DNA of 64,000 nt from Heracleum sosnowskyi (GCA_030848705.1 CM061243.1:117018674-117082673), one strand, 5' to 3'; shown: positions 48,407 to 58,572, counted from the stretch's first letter. Program-made: numbers and translations. The notes: generated by a model not told the origin, from the letters alone.

Positions 48407-48519
48407 CAAATCGACATCCTCATAAATCTTAATACACTATTCAGTTCTCCGTTGATTACCAACCAACCAAATTATCAAAATTCAAGCGCGAAACATTTTC
48501 CACATCAACAATTCACAAG

Positions 48520-48963
48520 ATGTTAGACAAGTTGAGGAACGCGGTGAAGAAGGTGCAGATTTTACTCAACATTAATCTCAATATTTGGAAGCTTGCTTCG
48601 ATTTTGGGTAATGGTTCGTTACAAACAAGGAAAACGCTTAGTTTTAATGACAGGCCGGGGCTAAGGGCATGCACGGATGATTATGATGATTATAACTCAT
48701 CAATTTCAACGAATGGCGAGTATCGTCAATTATCTGGTTCTTTTTCTTCTCCTTCTCCTTCTCCGTCTTCTTCTCATTCTTCGAGTAGTACAAGGATCGA
48801 AAGGACTGCAAGTTGTCCATCTGAGGATGATATTGACAAGAGAGCTGAGATGTTTATAAATAATTTTAGACGTCGGCTTGTTATGGAAAGACAAGCATCG
48901 TTGCAGTTGCGGTATCTTAGAGGCAATAGTTTTGATCAAAATTTGGTGTACGCGTCTCCATGA
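48520..48963 (+). CDS. DUF761 (cotton fibre expressed-type) protein, single exon
   Basis: 147 codons, no intron. The C-terminal 40 residues (DDIDKRAEMFINNFRRRL, then MERQASLQLRYLRGNSF) are the conserved DUF761 motif of plant proteins first noted in cotton fibre. The N-terminus (MLDKLRNAVKKVQILLNINL) is amphipathic and basic, and residues about 74-92 are a Ser/Pro tract encoded by a TCTTCTCC-type repeat. The molecular function of the family is unknown; members are small, often stress- or hormone-responsive and frequently intronless. The start is supported by the TATA box and lack of an earlier in-frame ATG nearby. The frame is intact with no sign of decay. Confidence 0.9.
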   Translation: MLDKLRNAVKKVQILLNINLNIWKLASILGNGSLQTRKTLSFNDRPGLRACTDDYDDYNSSISTNGEYRQLSGSFSSPSPSPSSSHSSSSTRIERTASCPSEDDIDKRAEMFINNFRRRLVMERQASLQLRYLRGNSFDQNLVYASP

Positions 48964-49358
48964 TCGACTATGATGATAAATCAGCTGCATCATTGCATGT
49001 GTGTATATATGATGGAGTCTTCTGCGTTTTATGAGATCAGAATACCCATCACAATCTCCAATTTAGTCACGGCTATTTCGAAATTCTGGTTCAGCGCTTG
49101 CTTTGAAAGTCAAATGAAGCATACAATTCTTTCATTAAAAGAAGAGTAATCGATTTGGTTTGACAAGTCGTCCTCTTTTCCTATGATCAACTTTTCCTCT
49201 GTTTTGTATTGGGGTAGGTGTGGATTTTTTTGTTGTTGATGATATACAGAGATAGTCAGATTAATAGGTTTTAGGTTCATTTTCTTTTTCCCATATTGGT
49301 GGATTTTTTTTTAATTGTGTTGTAACGTATTTGTTTCGATGTGTAAATGCATTTGGAG

Positions 49359-49364
49359 AATAAA
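49359..49364 (+). terminator. Poly(A) signal of the DUF761 gene
   Basis: AATAAA about 400 bp after the stop, in a T-rich context. Positions 49365-50234 after it contain no supported gene. Confidence 0.5.
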
Positions 49365-50234
49365 GATTGTTGTAAGTTTTGTCCATACATATTTTCTTTA
49401 AAAATCATGCAATTGTGGTGAATTTTTATTAAGTAAACTCGATAATTTTTTGGTGAGCGAGAATCGATTCAGAATAATAAGATATGAGTCTTTAGAGATC
49501 TTGTAAATGTCAACAATTATACATAAGTATACGATTATTCTCGATTTCAAGGTAAGAACAAATACAGGTTGATTGAAACACACAATATATCACAGGCCTT
49601 ACAGGAATCTCAGTTCAGTCGTGGGAAAACAATCATGAGTTTATAAAATGCAAAACTAGTAGTATAAAAGTGGGCCTGTCCGAGCCCAGCCCAGTCTACA
49701 GAAGACGCATACTCGCATTTGATTTGACCACATATTATGTCGGACAATATTTTGGGCTGTAATAAAAAAGCTATACCCAAGAGGCAAGAGCTCACCTAGT
49801 CGCCTAATTAAACACTCCTGTGTTCACCCAAAATCTCATCCTTCCTTTTGCTTATTTTCTCAGTACCATTTATTTATTTACATTTAAATTAAATTTATAG
49901 AAAAATTAAGCAGATTTGCAAAATAATAGAAAACTGTAAAAAAAATGATTAATGTGGTAGGAATGGTGGAGTAATTAGTTTATTTCTATAGTATAGAACT
50001 TTATTTATTTTTTTATTTTTTTAAAGGAATATAATATAAAACTTTATTAGTTGACAATTTTAAAAATTAAAAGGTAGAGTACGTACAAAAACTAAAATGT
50101 AAACAACGTAACAGACGAAATATGTATCATTTTTCTAAGTTTTATAAATAACAAATTTTATTATCTTGATATATAATACCCATCCATCAATTGCTTTTTT
50201 CTTTTCTATGGTACTTCATGACGTATTTATATTA

Positions 50235-50816
50235 TCTATACTATTATATTAAAAATGAAATATTAAAAGTTTTGTAGTCTAGTCCTGAAATTTTTTGTAG
50301 TCTGGTCACTCCATTCTTAGATATTTTTAATCAAATCGATGAGAACAGTTAGATAAAATATTACAATTATTATATAGAATATCTTTTCTATTTTTCCTAA
50401 CTAAAACATCTCATTTTCCAAAAATATCGCAAATAGTTAAAAAAACAGTTTAATTTAATAAAATAACATAAGGTTATAATTGTTAATAACTAACACATTG
50501 CCATTTTTAACCAAAGTGTATATTCTTCTTTATATTTTATAACTAAAATTTCTACTTTTCTATTTTTCCTAAATAAAACCTCTCATTTTCCAAAAATATC
50601 ATGAATAGTTCTATTTAATAAAATAAAATAATAATATTATAAAATAAAATAATTGTCATTTTTTTCTAAAAAAATCACGGGCAATTTCCTTTTCAACTAC
50701 TTTTTCAATTTCCCTTGCTAAAATCTCTCATTTTCCAAATATATCACGAACAAACCCTTACTTATTTATTTTAAAACATATTTTAATACCTTTAATTGAC
50801 AATTACCTTTCCCCTC
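50235..50816 (+). mobile_element. Helitron 5' part interrupted by the SIRE-type element
   Basis: A|TCTATACTATTATATTAAAAATG with AAAGTTTTGTAGTCTAGTCC following, almost the same 5' end as the copy at 38446-39917. The interior repeats CTCATTTTCCAAA.ATATC three times (50401, 50581, 50731). The LTR retrotransposon begins at 50817; the Helitron 3' end is not seen in the window. Confidence 0.75.
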
Positions 50817-52122
50817 TATTAGGCTCAAGACATGTCTGAATACCACTATTAACAAGCCTACACTATGTGACTATGTCACATTACATGACCTAGTGAGTTC
50901 TATCACTGGGATATAGTATAGGTCTCTAAATGTACTTGTCTTGTTCTCATGAACAATAGCTTTATCATGTATGCTCAGATTTATAATGAGCTTAGTAAAG
51001 TTTCTTGCATCTAGATTGTATATAGGCCATTGAATAATTATCCTGGTAGAAGTTCAGAAGTGTTCATGCAGCAGAATAGAGATGAATAAGGCTATAAAGA
51101 AATAAGTTGCAGGAATTTGTCTAAGGCATTATATAGCAAAGTCAAAAGAAAGCTATGTCGTGAAGTCACCAATATCCATGTCGTGAAGTACTATATCGCA
51201 TAGTCCATTTTGTACTATGTCGAGAAGTCCTCAAGACACATGTCGTGAAGTGTTGAAGTCAGCAAAGTCAAAGGAGCCTAGATCGTGAAGTCCTCAGAAG
51301 CACTATGTCGCATAGTCATCAAATGACCTATGTCGCATAGTCATCAAATGACCTATGTCGCATAGTCATCAAATGACCTATGTCGCATAGTCATCAAATG
51401 ACCTATGTCGCATAGTCGTCAAATGACCTATGTCGCAAAGTCTTCAAAGGCTATATCGCGTAGTCCTCACAAGGGAGATCGCGAAGTCAGGAATAAAGTG
51501 GAGTTCACGATATCAACACTTAGCCGTTTACAACAAGACAAATCAAGGTACAGAATCAAGAATCAAAAGAGACAAATACTGAAGCATTTGTTCTGGCAAG
51601 GTGGTCCAAAGAACAGATGGCAAATCTACAGCTAAACTTGGAGAGAAAGATAAGAGACAAGCAGCTACAGAAACGGGAAAGACTCCGAAAAGCAGGTGGT
51701 CCTTCCTGTCACAGTTAACGTCTTATAGCAGGACAAGTTGGACTTTCAGCAAGGGGTAACTGTGTAAAAATAGGTGTGTGCACTAGTTTGTATAGGGCTT
51801 ATATATATCATGCACATCCTATTGTTAGCTGTAAGAGAGATACACATAGTTTTTATCTTAAGCTCTTTTCTCTGTAAGCAAGCAAGTTCAAACTGTTCTT
51901 GTTTAGAAGCCAGAAATTCGATTGTGAATTTCTTGGAAAGCTGTAGTATTTAATTTGCTTATACAAAGTAGATTAAAGTGATTGTGTGTGTTATTTACTT
52001 TCTGTATATTACATATCATAATCATATACAGTCTGTTACTTAGTTTTCAAGAATCGAAAAATATATCAAACTATCCATTCACCCCCCCTCTGTCTAGTTT
52101 CTAGTAGTATTCATTTCTAACA
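50817..52122 (+). repeat. 5' LTR of the SIRE-type element
   Basis: 1,306 bp. Starts TATTAGGCTC (the 3' copy starts TGTTAGGCTC) and ends ATTTCTAACA. TATA box TATATATA at about 51800-51807. The region 51150-51480 is filled with ATGTCG.GAAGTC / TATGTCGCATAGTC motifs. The 76-codon frame inside it is not considered a gene. Confidence 0.95.
51303..51440. repeat. 25-bp tandem repeats in the LTR
   Basis: CATAGTCATCAAATGACCTA plus TGTCG, exact period 25, starting at 51311, 51336, 51361 and 51386, and at 51411 with one change. TCAT.AAATGA and CTATG/CATAG make each unit partly palindromic. The block lies upstream of the LTR TATA box, in the U3 region. Confidence 0.95.
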
Positions 52123-52124
52123 AG

Positions 52125-52137
52125 TGGTATCAGAGAG
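52125..52137 (+). other. Primer binding site (initiator Met tRNA)
   Basis: TGGTATCAGAGAG begins two bases after the 5' LTR and complements the 3' end of plant initiator tRNA-Met, the usual Ty1/copia primer. Confidence 0.92.
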
Positions 52138-52172
52138 TAGGCTGTTAACGTACAAACAGGAAAAGATCAAGA

Positions 52173-54638
52173 ATGAGTTCACAGAAACTAAGCAGTATCA
52201 AGATCCCCCCCTTTAACAAGGAGCACTACAGTTTATGGAAAAAGAAGATGTTGCTTTTCATCAAAGCTTCTAACCCCATGTATTTAGATATTCTAAAGCA
52301 TGGTCCCTTCATTCCAATGATCGAGATTGGTGAAACAACCAATGGCACTGAGATTGTACCAGCTAAACATGTGCCCAAAGATCCCTCAAAATACACTGAT
52401 CCTGAAAAGGAAAAAGTAGCACTGGATGGACATCTTCAACTTATCATTTGTGAATCTATGGACTTCAACATGTATGGCACTGTTGCTCATTGTACTAGTG
52501 CCAAGAAGATGTGGGATCTTATAGAAGTGCTATGTGAAGGAACTACTGAAGTAAGAAAGAACAAGAAGCAGATTCTTGTTTCACAATATGAAGCCTTCAT
52601 GGCTCAGCCAAAAGAGGGAATCACAGAAGTGTTTGAGAGATTCAACAAGCTGATAAACGAGCTCAAACTCTATGACAAACACTATGAAACAGAAGAGCTC
52701 AATATGAAGTTTCTACTAACTCTTCCAGATCACTTGGAACCAAGAATCTCTTCCCTTAAAGAAAGAGATCTAACAAAGATTGGTTTTGATGTGTTATATG
52801 GTGTTTTGAAGACATATGAGTTAGAGCTGTTTCAAAAGAGATCTATTCAAGCAAAGCAAGGATTAGTGGCTAATACCTCATGTGCACTTATTGCTGACAA
52901 CCTAAGTCAAAGAATGGACTCTCTTAAAATCAGTCAGGTCAAGATTGAGGAACTGGAAGTTGAAGACACTGGTGATGAGGCCCAGGTTGTCTATGATTTG
53001 CCTGAGGATGATGAGTTTTACAGCATGGAAGAACTGGACAAAATGGAAAACAAATCTTTTGCTTATATGGCTAGGAGGTATCCTAACATAAGGTTTAAAA
53101 GAAAGCAGCCATTCAGGTCCAAGTTCAATACTGGAAACACTGGTGGATCTAGTGGCTCAAACACCTTCAATAAAGGAAAAGGGATTGTTGGTGCTGCTAA
53201 GGGTGGATACAAGACAGGAAGTGTGGATAGGACCAAAATAAGATGCTATAACTGCAATGAACTTGGGCATTTTGCCACTGAGTGCAAAAAGCCTAAACAA
53301 GTCAAGAAGGACAAAGCATACTTAGAGCTTGAAGCTAAGTATGAGGCTCTACTCAAGAAACAACAGGGCAAAGCTTTTATTGCTGAGGGAAAATGCTGGG
53401 ATGACTCTGATGAAGAAGAAGAACAAGAGTACTCAAATTATGCCTTGATGGCATTTTCTGATGATGGTGATTCAAGTCAGGTACCCATTCTTACTTCTCT
53501 TGATATGACTCCCCTTCAATATAAGCAAACTGTTGAAGATATGAGCACTGAGATGTTTAATATTCATACTAGCATGTTAGTAGCTAATGAAGAAATTGAT
53601 AGACTAACTGCTAAGAATGTTGAGCTTACAGAAAAGAATGAGAAACTTGAGTTAATGGTTGTGAACCTGGATGGTTTGAAAAAGGAGGTTGAGTATCTTA
53701 AAAACAAAGTGATTTGTGCTGAGCAGATAGAGAAAGCCCTTAGAGAACAAATTGCTGAAACCGAACTGAAACTAAGAAGCTTCAAAAACTCCTCTGAACT
53801 TATTCAAACCTACCACAAGGAACACACTGAAGACTACAAGGTTGGAGTTGGTTTTGACTATGATAATGACAAGGGAAGGAAGAAGGTCAAGGGCAAAGGA
53901 AAGGAAACTTTTACAAACAAAAATGCCCCAATCATACTGTCAAGTGTTGAACATCCCATCTTCAGAAAGAGTGCTGTTGAGTTTGATGAGGAACTACTGA
54001 TCATCAAGCAACAACTACTTGAAAAAGATGAGGCTGCTAAGAACACTTCTTCCTTTCCTGAACTTGTCAATCAGAAAGAGACCAAAGACAATCTTGTCAA
54101 GAGTCCTAAGGCTAAGAAAGAAGTTGTTAAGAAAAGGAAACAAAACAGAAATGGTAAAGTTGGTGTTAACAAGGGAAACAACTATGCTTATGTGCCAAAT
54201 GCTCCCAGGAAACAATGTCAAAAATGCCTATCTATTAATCATTTGACTCATAAGTGTAGTAAGCCTGAAATTGTTGAAGTTGACAACCTAAGTAACCTTT
54301 CTGCAAGCATAAATTCTAGTCATGATTCTTTCTGTGGTAAGCCAAACTGCATGACATGCTATGTGACTGTGATTGCTAACTGTTTATCTCTTAAACATAA
54401 ACTTGACTCTGCACAATCTGGTGAATCACACACACACATGCATTCTCATAGGACAGGGTCCCCAATCAGGGTTGAGAGGGTGAAAACTTCATGTGAGCCT
54501 AAGAGTGTAAACTCCAAAGCCACAGAAAAAGTGAAGTCTCCTACTATGAGAAATGCAATTTATGACAGAAGAATTGTTAATAAAAATGTTTCTAAATCAA
54601 CTGGACCCTACCAAGTGTGGGTACCAAAAACAACTTAG
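52173..54638 (+). CDS. SIRE-type Gag
   Basis: 821 codons, open throughout; ATG 36 bp after the primer site. Residues about 10-220 form the copia Gag (UBN2-like) domain, with YSLWKKKMLLFI and VFERFNKLINELKL. A zinc knuckle CYNCNELGHFATEC (C-x2-C-x4-H-x4-C) lies at about residues 358-371. A predicted coiled coil follows at about 455-545 (LTAKNVELTEKNEKLEL). A second knuckle CQKCLSINHLTHKC is at about 682-695, then a Cys cluster (CGKPNCMTC). It should build the particle and bind element RNA. Ending GPYQVWVPKTT is typical of the lineage. Stop TAG at 54636-54638. Pol starts 11 bases later in another frame. Confidence 0.95.
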   Translation: MSSQKLSSIKIPPFNKEHYSLWKKKMLLFIKASNPMYLDILKHGPFIPMIEIGETTNGTEIVPAKHVPKDPSKYTDPEKEKVALDGHLQLIICESMDFNMYGTVAHCTSAKKMWDLIEVLCEGTTEVRKNKKQILVSQYEAFMAQPKEGITEVFERFNKLINELKLYDKHYETEELNMKFLLTLPDHLEPRISSLKERDLTKIGFDVLYGVLKTYELELFQKRSIQAKQGLVANTSCALIADNLSQRMDSLKISQVKIEELEVEDTGDEAQVVYDLPEDDEFYSMEELDKMENKSFAYMARRYPNIRFKRKQPFRSKFNTGNTGGSSGSNTFNKGKGIVGAAKGGYKTGSVDRTKIRCYNCNELGHFATECKKPKQVKKDKAYLELEAKYEALLKKQQGKAFIAEGKCWDDSDEEEEQEYSNYALMAFSDDGDSSQVPILTSLDMTPLQYKQTVEDMSTEMFNIHTSMLVANEEIDRLTAKNVELTEKNEKLELMVVNLDGLKKEVEYLKNKVICAEQIEKALREQIAETELKLRSFKNSSELIQTYHKEHTEDYKVGVGFDYDNDKGRKKVKGKGKETFTNKNAPIILSSVEHPIFRKSAVEFDEELLIIKQQLLEKDEAAKNTSSFPELVNQKETKDNLVKSPKAKKEVVKKRKQNRNGKVGVNKGNNYAYVPNAPRKQCQKCLSINHLTHKCSKPEIVEVDNLSNLSASINSSHDSFCGKPNCMTCYVTVIANCLSLKHKLDSAQSGESHTHMHSHRTGSPIRVERVKTSCEPKSVNSKATEKVKSPTMRNAIYDRRIVNKNVSKSTGPYQVWVPKTT

Positions 54639-54649
54639 TCACTTTGTGA

Positions 54650-57600
54650 ATGCAGGGCAACAGGAATAAAAGAGTCATATGGATCTTGGACAGTGGATGC
54701 TCAAGTCACATGACTGGTGATATAGCCCTGCTATCACATTTTGAGGAAAAGGCTGGCCCATCAGTAACCTTTGGAAATGACAACATTGGTTATACAATGG
54801 GATATGGCAGTGTTAAATCTGGAAATGTCATTATTGAAGATGTAGCATTTGTTGAAGGACTGAAGCATAATCTCTTGAGTATTGGACAATTTACCAACAG
54901 AGGTTTCAAAGTGGAATTTGATGAAGACCTTTGTTCAATCTCAAAAATGGAAAGTGGTGAAGTTGTTCTAACTGGTGTGAAGAAAGGAAGCTTGTTTGTA
55001 GCTAATCTCAAGGCTGCAGATAAGGGAGAAATCTGCTGTTTCTACACTAAAGCCACAAATGAGGAATTCTGGCTATGGCACAAGAAGCTGTCTCACTTGA
55101 ATGTTCAGGCAATGAACTCTCTAACCAAGAGAGAACTTATCAGGGATTTGCCTGCCTTGGAGTTTGTGCAAGATGGAGCATGTGAAGCTTGTCAGAAAGG
55201 GAAAATTAAAAGATCCAGTCACAAGAACAAGTTGCTCAATACAAACTCAAAACCTCTGCAGCTAATTCACATGGACTTATTTGGCCCTGTAAATGTAATG
55301 TCCCTCTCCAAAAAGAAATATGCTCTAGTGATGGTAGATGACTATTCAAGATATACTTGGGTGGAATTCCTATTCTCCAAGGATGAAGCACCCCAAGTCA
55401 TAATAGAGCATATCAAGAGAGTTGACAAAGAAGCACAAAACACTGGTTCCTCTGTAGTTGCTTTGAGAAGTGATAATGGGACTGAGTTCAGAAATTCAAC
55501 ATTGTATGAGTTTTGCAAAGATAAAGGAATTTCTCAACAATTCTCAGCTCCTAGAACACCTCAACAAAATGGAGTAGTTGAGAGAAAGAATAGAACTCTC
55601 ATTGAAGCTGCAAGGACAATGCTGCTGGATGCAAAGCTACCCACTAGCTTTTGGGCTGATGCTGTTAACACAGCATGCTATGTGCAAAATAGAACATTAA
55701 TCAATAAGAAGTCTGGCAAAACTCCTTACTCATTAATGACTGGAAAAAGAGCATCCTTCAAGCACCTGCATGTGTTTGGAAGCAAGTGTTTTGTGATGAA
55801 AGATACCTCTGAGCATGTTGGAAAATTTGATGCAAAAGCATTTGAAGGTATCTTCATTGGATACTCTCTGGAAAGGACAACATACAGAGTATTTGTACCT
55901 GAGCAACACAAAGTCATGGAAAGCATGAATGTTACCTTTGATGACAAGAAAACTCCTGGACTGAAAACAAGTGATCAAGACAGTGTGCCATTGAGATTTG
56001 AGAATCAAGGTTATCTTGAGGATTCTGAAAGTGAAGATGAACCCCCTGTTCAAACTGTTCTAGAGAATGAAATCCTTGAAGTTGACAATCTTCTTCAAAC
56101 ACCTGTGCAAGGGTTCACAAACACAGGGGGAGAAGAAGAGAATGCAACTGTCAACCAAAATGAGCTTGGAACAGATCAAGGAAATGAACAGGGGCACACA
56201 AGGAAATGGGACAGAGCCCACACTAGGGATCAAATCATTGGAGATCCTAGTGAGGGAGTTAGAACAAGAAGGGCAACATTAAATACATGTTTGTATAGCT
56301 GCTTTCTGTCACAAGAGGAACCTAAATTAATTGAAGAAGCTTTGAAGAATTCTGATTTGATTGTTGCCATGCAAGAAGAGTTGAATCAATTTGAGAAAAA
56401 CAAAGTATGGGAACTAGTACCTCCTCCAAAAGGAAAGAATGTTATTGACACCAAATGGGTGTTCAGAAACAAGATGGATGAAGAAGGAGTGGTAATAAGA
56501 AACAAAGCAAGGCTGGTTGCCAAAGGATATTGTCAGCAAGAAGGCATTGACTATGATGAGACATTTGCACCTGTAGCTAGACTGGAAGCCATCAGAATCT
56601 TCCTGGCTTTTGCAGCTCACTCAGATTTTAAGGTGTATCAAATGGATGTGAAAAGTGCATTTCTCAATGGTGATCTTGCTGAAGAAGTTTATGTGTCTCA
56701 ACCACCTGGCTTTGAGAGTGAAGACTTCCCAAACTTTGTGTATAGACTGCTCAAGGCACTCTATGGACTCAAACAGGCACCAAGAGCCTGGTATGAAACT
56801 CTATCTCAATTCCTTCTTGAGCATCAATTTACCAGGGGTACAATTGACAAAACCCTATTCTTCAAGAAGCATGGAAATGATATCATTCTTGTTCAAATCT
56901 ATGTGGATGATATCATCTTTGGCTCTTCAAATGAAAAACTCTGTGAAAGGTTCTCTAAGTTGATGCAAAGCAAATATGAGATGAGTATGATGGGAGAGTT
57001 AACCTACTTTCTAGGCCTGCAAGTACATCAAAGGGAGGATGGCATCTTTATAAACCAATCTAAGTATGTTAAGGATCTTTTAAAGAAATATGGTTTAGAA
57101 GAGTCATCCCCAGCTAAAACTCCTATGTCTACTGCAATCAAGCTGGATGAAGACAAGAAAGGCAAGAGAGTTGATATCAAGGTCTATAGAGGAATGGTTG
57201 GATCCTTACTCTATCTCACAGCTAGCAGGCCAGACATCATGTTTGCCACATGCCTTTGTGCAAGGTTCCAGTCTGATCCCAAGGAATCTCACATGATGGC
57301 TATCAAAAGAATCTTCAAGTATCTGAAGGGGACTCCTAATCTTGGGCTATGGTATCCAAAGGGCACTGGGTTCAACCTGGTTGGTTACACAGATTCTGAT
57401 TATGCTGGATGCAGAATTGACAGGAAAAACACCTCTGGAAGCTGTCAATTCCTAGGTCAAAGGTTAGTGTCCTGGTTTAGTAAGAAACAACAGTCCACAG
57501 CAACATCCACAGCTGAGGCTGAATACATTGCTGCTGGAAGTTGCTGTGCTCAATTGCTTTGGATTAGAAATCAACTCATGGATTATGGGCTAGTGCTAGA

Positions 57601-57859
57601 ACACATTCCACTAATGTGTGATAATACTAGTGCAATATCCATAGTTGCCAATCCGGTTAATCACTCTACTACAAAGCACATTGAGATCAGGTACCATTTC
57701 ATTAGGGAACATGCTGCAAATGGTACCATAGAAGTCTCTTATGTTCCCACTGAGAAACAATTAGCTGACATATTTACTAAACCTCTGAATGAAGCAGTCT
57801 TCAACAGACTTGTGAGTGAAATTGGAATGCTCAATCCTTCATTTAGTTGCTCTAAGTAA
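54650..57859 (+). CDS. SIRE-type Pol: protease, integrase, reverse transcriptase, RNase H
   Basis: 1,069 codons, no internal stop. Protease site WILDSGCSSHMTG (Asp14). Integrase zinc region about 142-185 (HKKLSH, then CEACQKGK) and catalytic Asp209, Asp275 and Glu311, a D-65-D-35-E spacing as expected. RT with KARLVAKGY, DVKSAFLNGDL, KALYGLKQAPRAW and YVDDIIFGS at about residue 751. RNase H with GYTDSDYAGC, STAEAEYIA, CDNTSAI and KHIEIRYHFI. Every expected active-site residue is present, so the copy looks enzymatically competent on paper. The ATG at 54650 directly follows an in-frame TGA (54647-54649), so Pol cannot be reached by a simple frameshift inside gag. Confidence 0.96.
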   Translation: MQGNRNKRVIWILDSGCSSHMTGDIALLSHFEEKAGPSVTFGNDNIGYTMGYGSVKSGNVIIEDVAFVEGLKHNLLSIGQFTNRGFKVEFDEDLCSISKMESGEVVLTGVKKGSLFVANLKAADKGEICCFYTKATNEEFWLWHKKLSHLNVQAMNSLTKRELIRDLPALEFVQDGACEACQKGKIKRSSHKNKLLNTNSKPLQLIHMDLFGPVNVMSLSKKKYALVMVDDYSRYTWVEFLFSKDEAPQVIIEHIKRVDKEAQNTGSSVVALRSDNGTEFRNSTLYEFCKDKGISQQFSAPRTPQQNGVVERKNRTLIEAARTMLLDAKLPTSFWADAVNTACYVQNRTLINKKSGKTPYSLMTGKRASFKHLHVFGSKCFVMKDTSEHVGKFDAKAFEGIFIGYSLERTTYRVFVPEQHKVMESMNVTFDDKKTPGLKTSDQDSVPLRFENQGYLEDSESEDEPPVQTVLENEILEVDNLLQTPVQGFTNTGGEEENATVNQNELGTDQGNEQGHTRKWDRAHTRDQIIGDPSEGVRTRRATLNTCLYSCFLSQEEPKLIEEALKNSDLIVAMQEELNQFEKNKVWELVPPPKGKNVIDTKWVFRNKMDEEGVVIRNKARLVAKGYCQQEGIDYDETFAPVARLEAIRIFLAFAAHSDFKVYQMDVKSAFLNGDLAEEVYVSQPPGFESEDFPNFVYRLLKALYGLKQAPRAWYETLSQFLLEHQFTRGTIDKTLFFKKHGNDIILVQIYVDDIIFGSSNEKLCERFSKLMQSKYEMSMMGELTYFLGLQVHQREDGIFINQSKYVKDLLKKYGLEESSPAKTPMSTAIKLDEDKKGKRVDIKVYRGMVGSLLYLTASRPDIMFATCLCARFQSDPKESHMMAIKRIFKYLKGTPNLGLWYPKGTGFNLVGYTDSDYAGCRIDRKNTSGSCQFLGQRLVSWFSKKQQSTATSTAEAEYIAAGSCCAQLLWIRNQLMDYGLVLEHIPLMCDNTSAISIVANPVNHSTTKHIEIRYHFIREHAANGTIEVSYVPTEKQLADIFTKPLNEAVFNRLVSEIGMLNPSFSCSK

Positions 57860-58464
57860 GTATGCCAGTAAATTGTTGCAGCAGTAAATTTTCACTGTAT
57901 TTAAATGCTCTATTTGTTTGGAGTGAAAATTAGCTGAGATATGATTTATAAATATTTCAGTATTTTACTGCATATTTTTCAAAATCACATTTGTTGGTAA
58001 AGTTGTGAGCTTTTGAGACATCTCGATATAGATGATTTTCAGAGTTCACGACACAGTTCAAATCAAACAGACTTATATCGCAAACTGTTGAGATTATGAG
58101 ACTTCGCGACATAGTTCATTTCATGAGTTTGCGACATAGTTCATTTTATGACTTCGCGACTTAGAATAACTATATCGACAAATCTCCACATTTGACAGAA
58201 TTTTGATTTAAATTTATTTTATTTCAAAATTTGATAAAAGTCTGACAATTTGCTTAAAATTCCTAAAAGAGAGCTTTAGACAGGGTATTTCTACTATATC
58301 GCAAAGTCTCCCCGATCCTTTCATCTTGAGGACTTTGCGACATAGTTCATTTCTGAGACTATGCGATATACTGTGCAAGACTTTACGGTACATGCCATTT
58401 TTGACTTCGCGACATACAAATAGACTGTACACATTCATAACTCCATATCGCAGTGTCTCTATCA
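57860..58464. repeat. Pol-ORF3 spacer with dispersed GCGACATAGTTC motifs
   Basis: About nine copies or variants of TTCGCGACATAGTTCAT or its inverse TATATCGCAAAGTCTC between 58040 and 58455. The core is the reverse complement of the LTR motif (GAACTATGTCGC.AAGTC), so spacer and LTR share it, mostly in opposite orientation. No coding frame is supported. Confidence 0.8.
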
Positions 58465-58472
58465 TATAAATA
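58465..58472 (+). promoter_or_regulatory. Candidate internal promoter of ORF3 (TATA box)
   Basis: TATAAATA 101 bp upstream of the ORF3 ATG, in GC-poor but not simple-sequence DNA. It is followed by a pyrimidine-rich leader with CTCAAACTCTCAAACC and CTCTCTTTTTCACTCTCTCT, the composition of many plant 5' UTRs, right up to the start context TCGAAATGGC. Expected start site about 58495-58505. Confidence 0.55.
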
Positions 58473-58572
58473 CCTTTTCTAACCGTTCACAACTTTTCAT
58501 CTTGTCTATTGCTCTCAAACTCTCAAACCTAAGCACAAATTCTCTACTCTCTTTTTCACTCTCTCTCTCGAA

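Noticed and set aside
48730..48993. Minus-strand 87-codon Arg-rich frame over the DUF761 gene
   Set aside because: It is the complement of the Ser/Pro codon repeat of a well-supported plus-strand gene.
51303..51440. Regular 25-bp repeats that superficially suggest a CRISPR array
   Set aside because: The units are contiguous with no unique spacers, lie inside a retrotransposon LTR, and the genome is a plant nucleus.
54600..54660. Programmed -1 or +1 frameshift joining Gag and Pol
   Set aside because: The Pol frame has a TGA at 54647-54649, after the Gag stop and just before the Pol ATG, so there is no overlap in which to shift.
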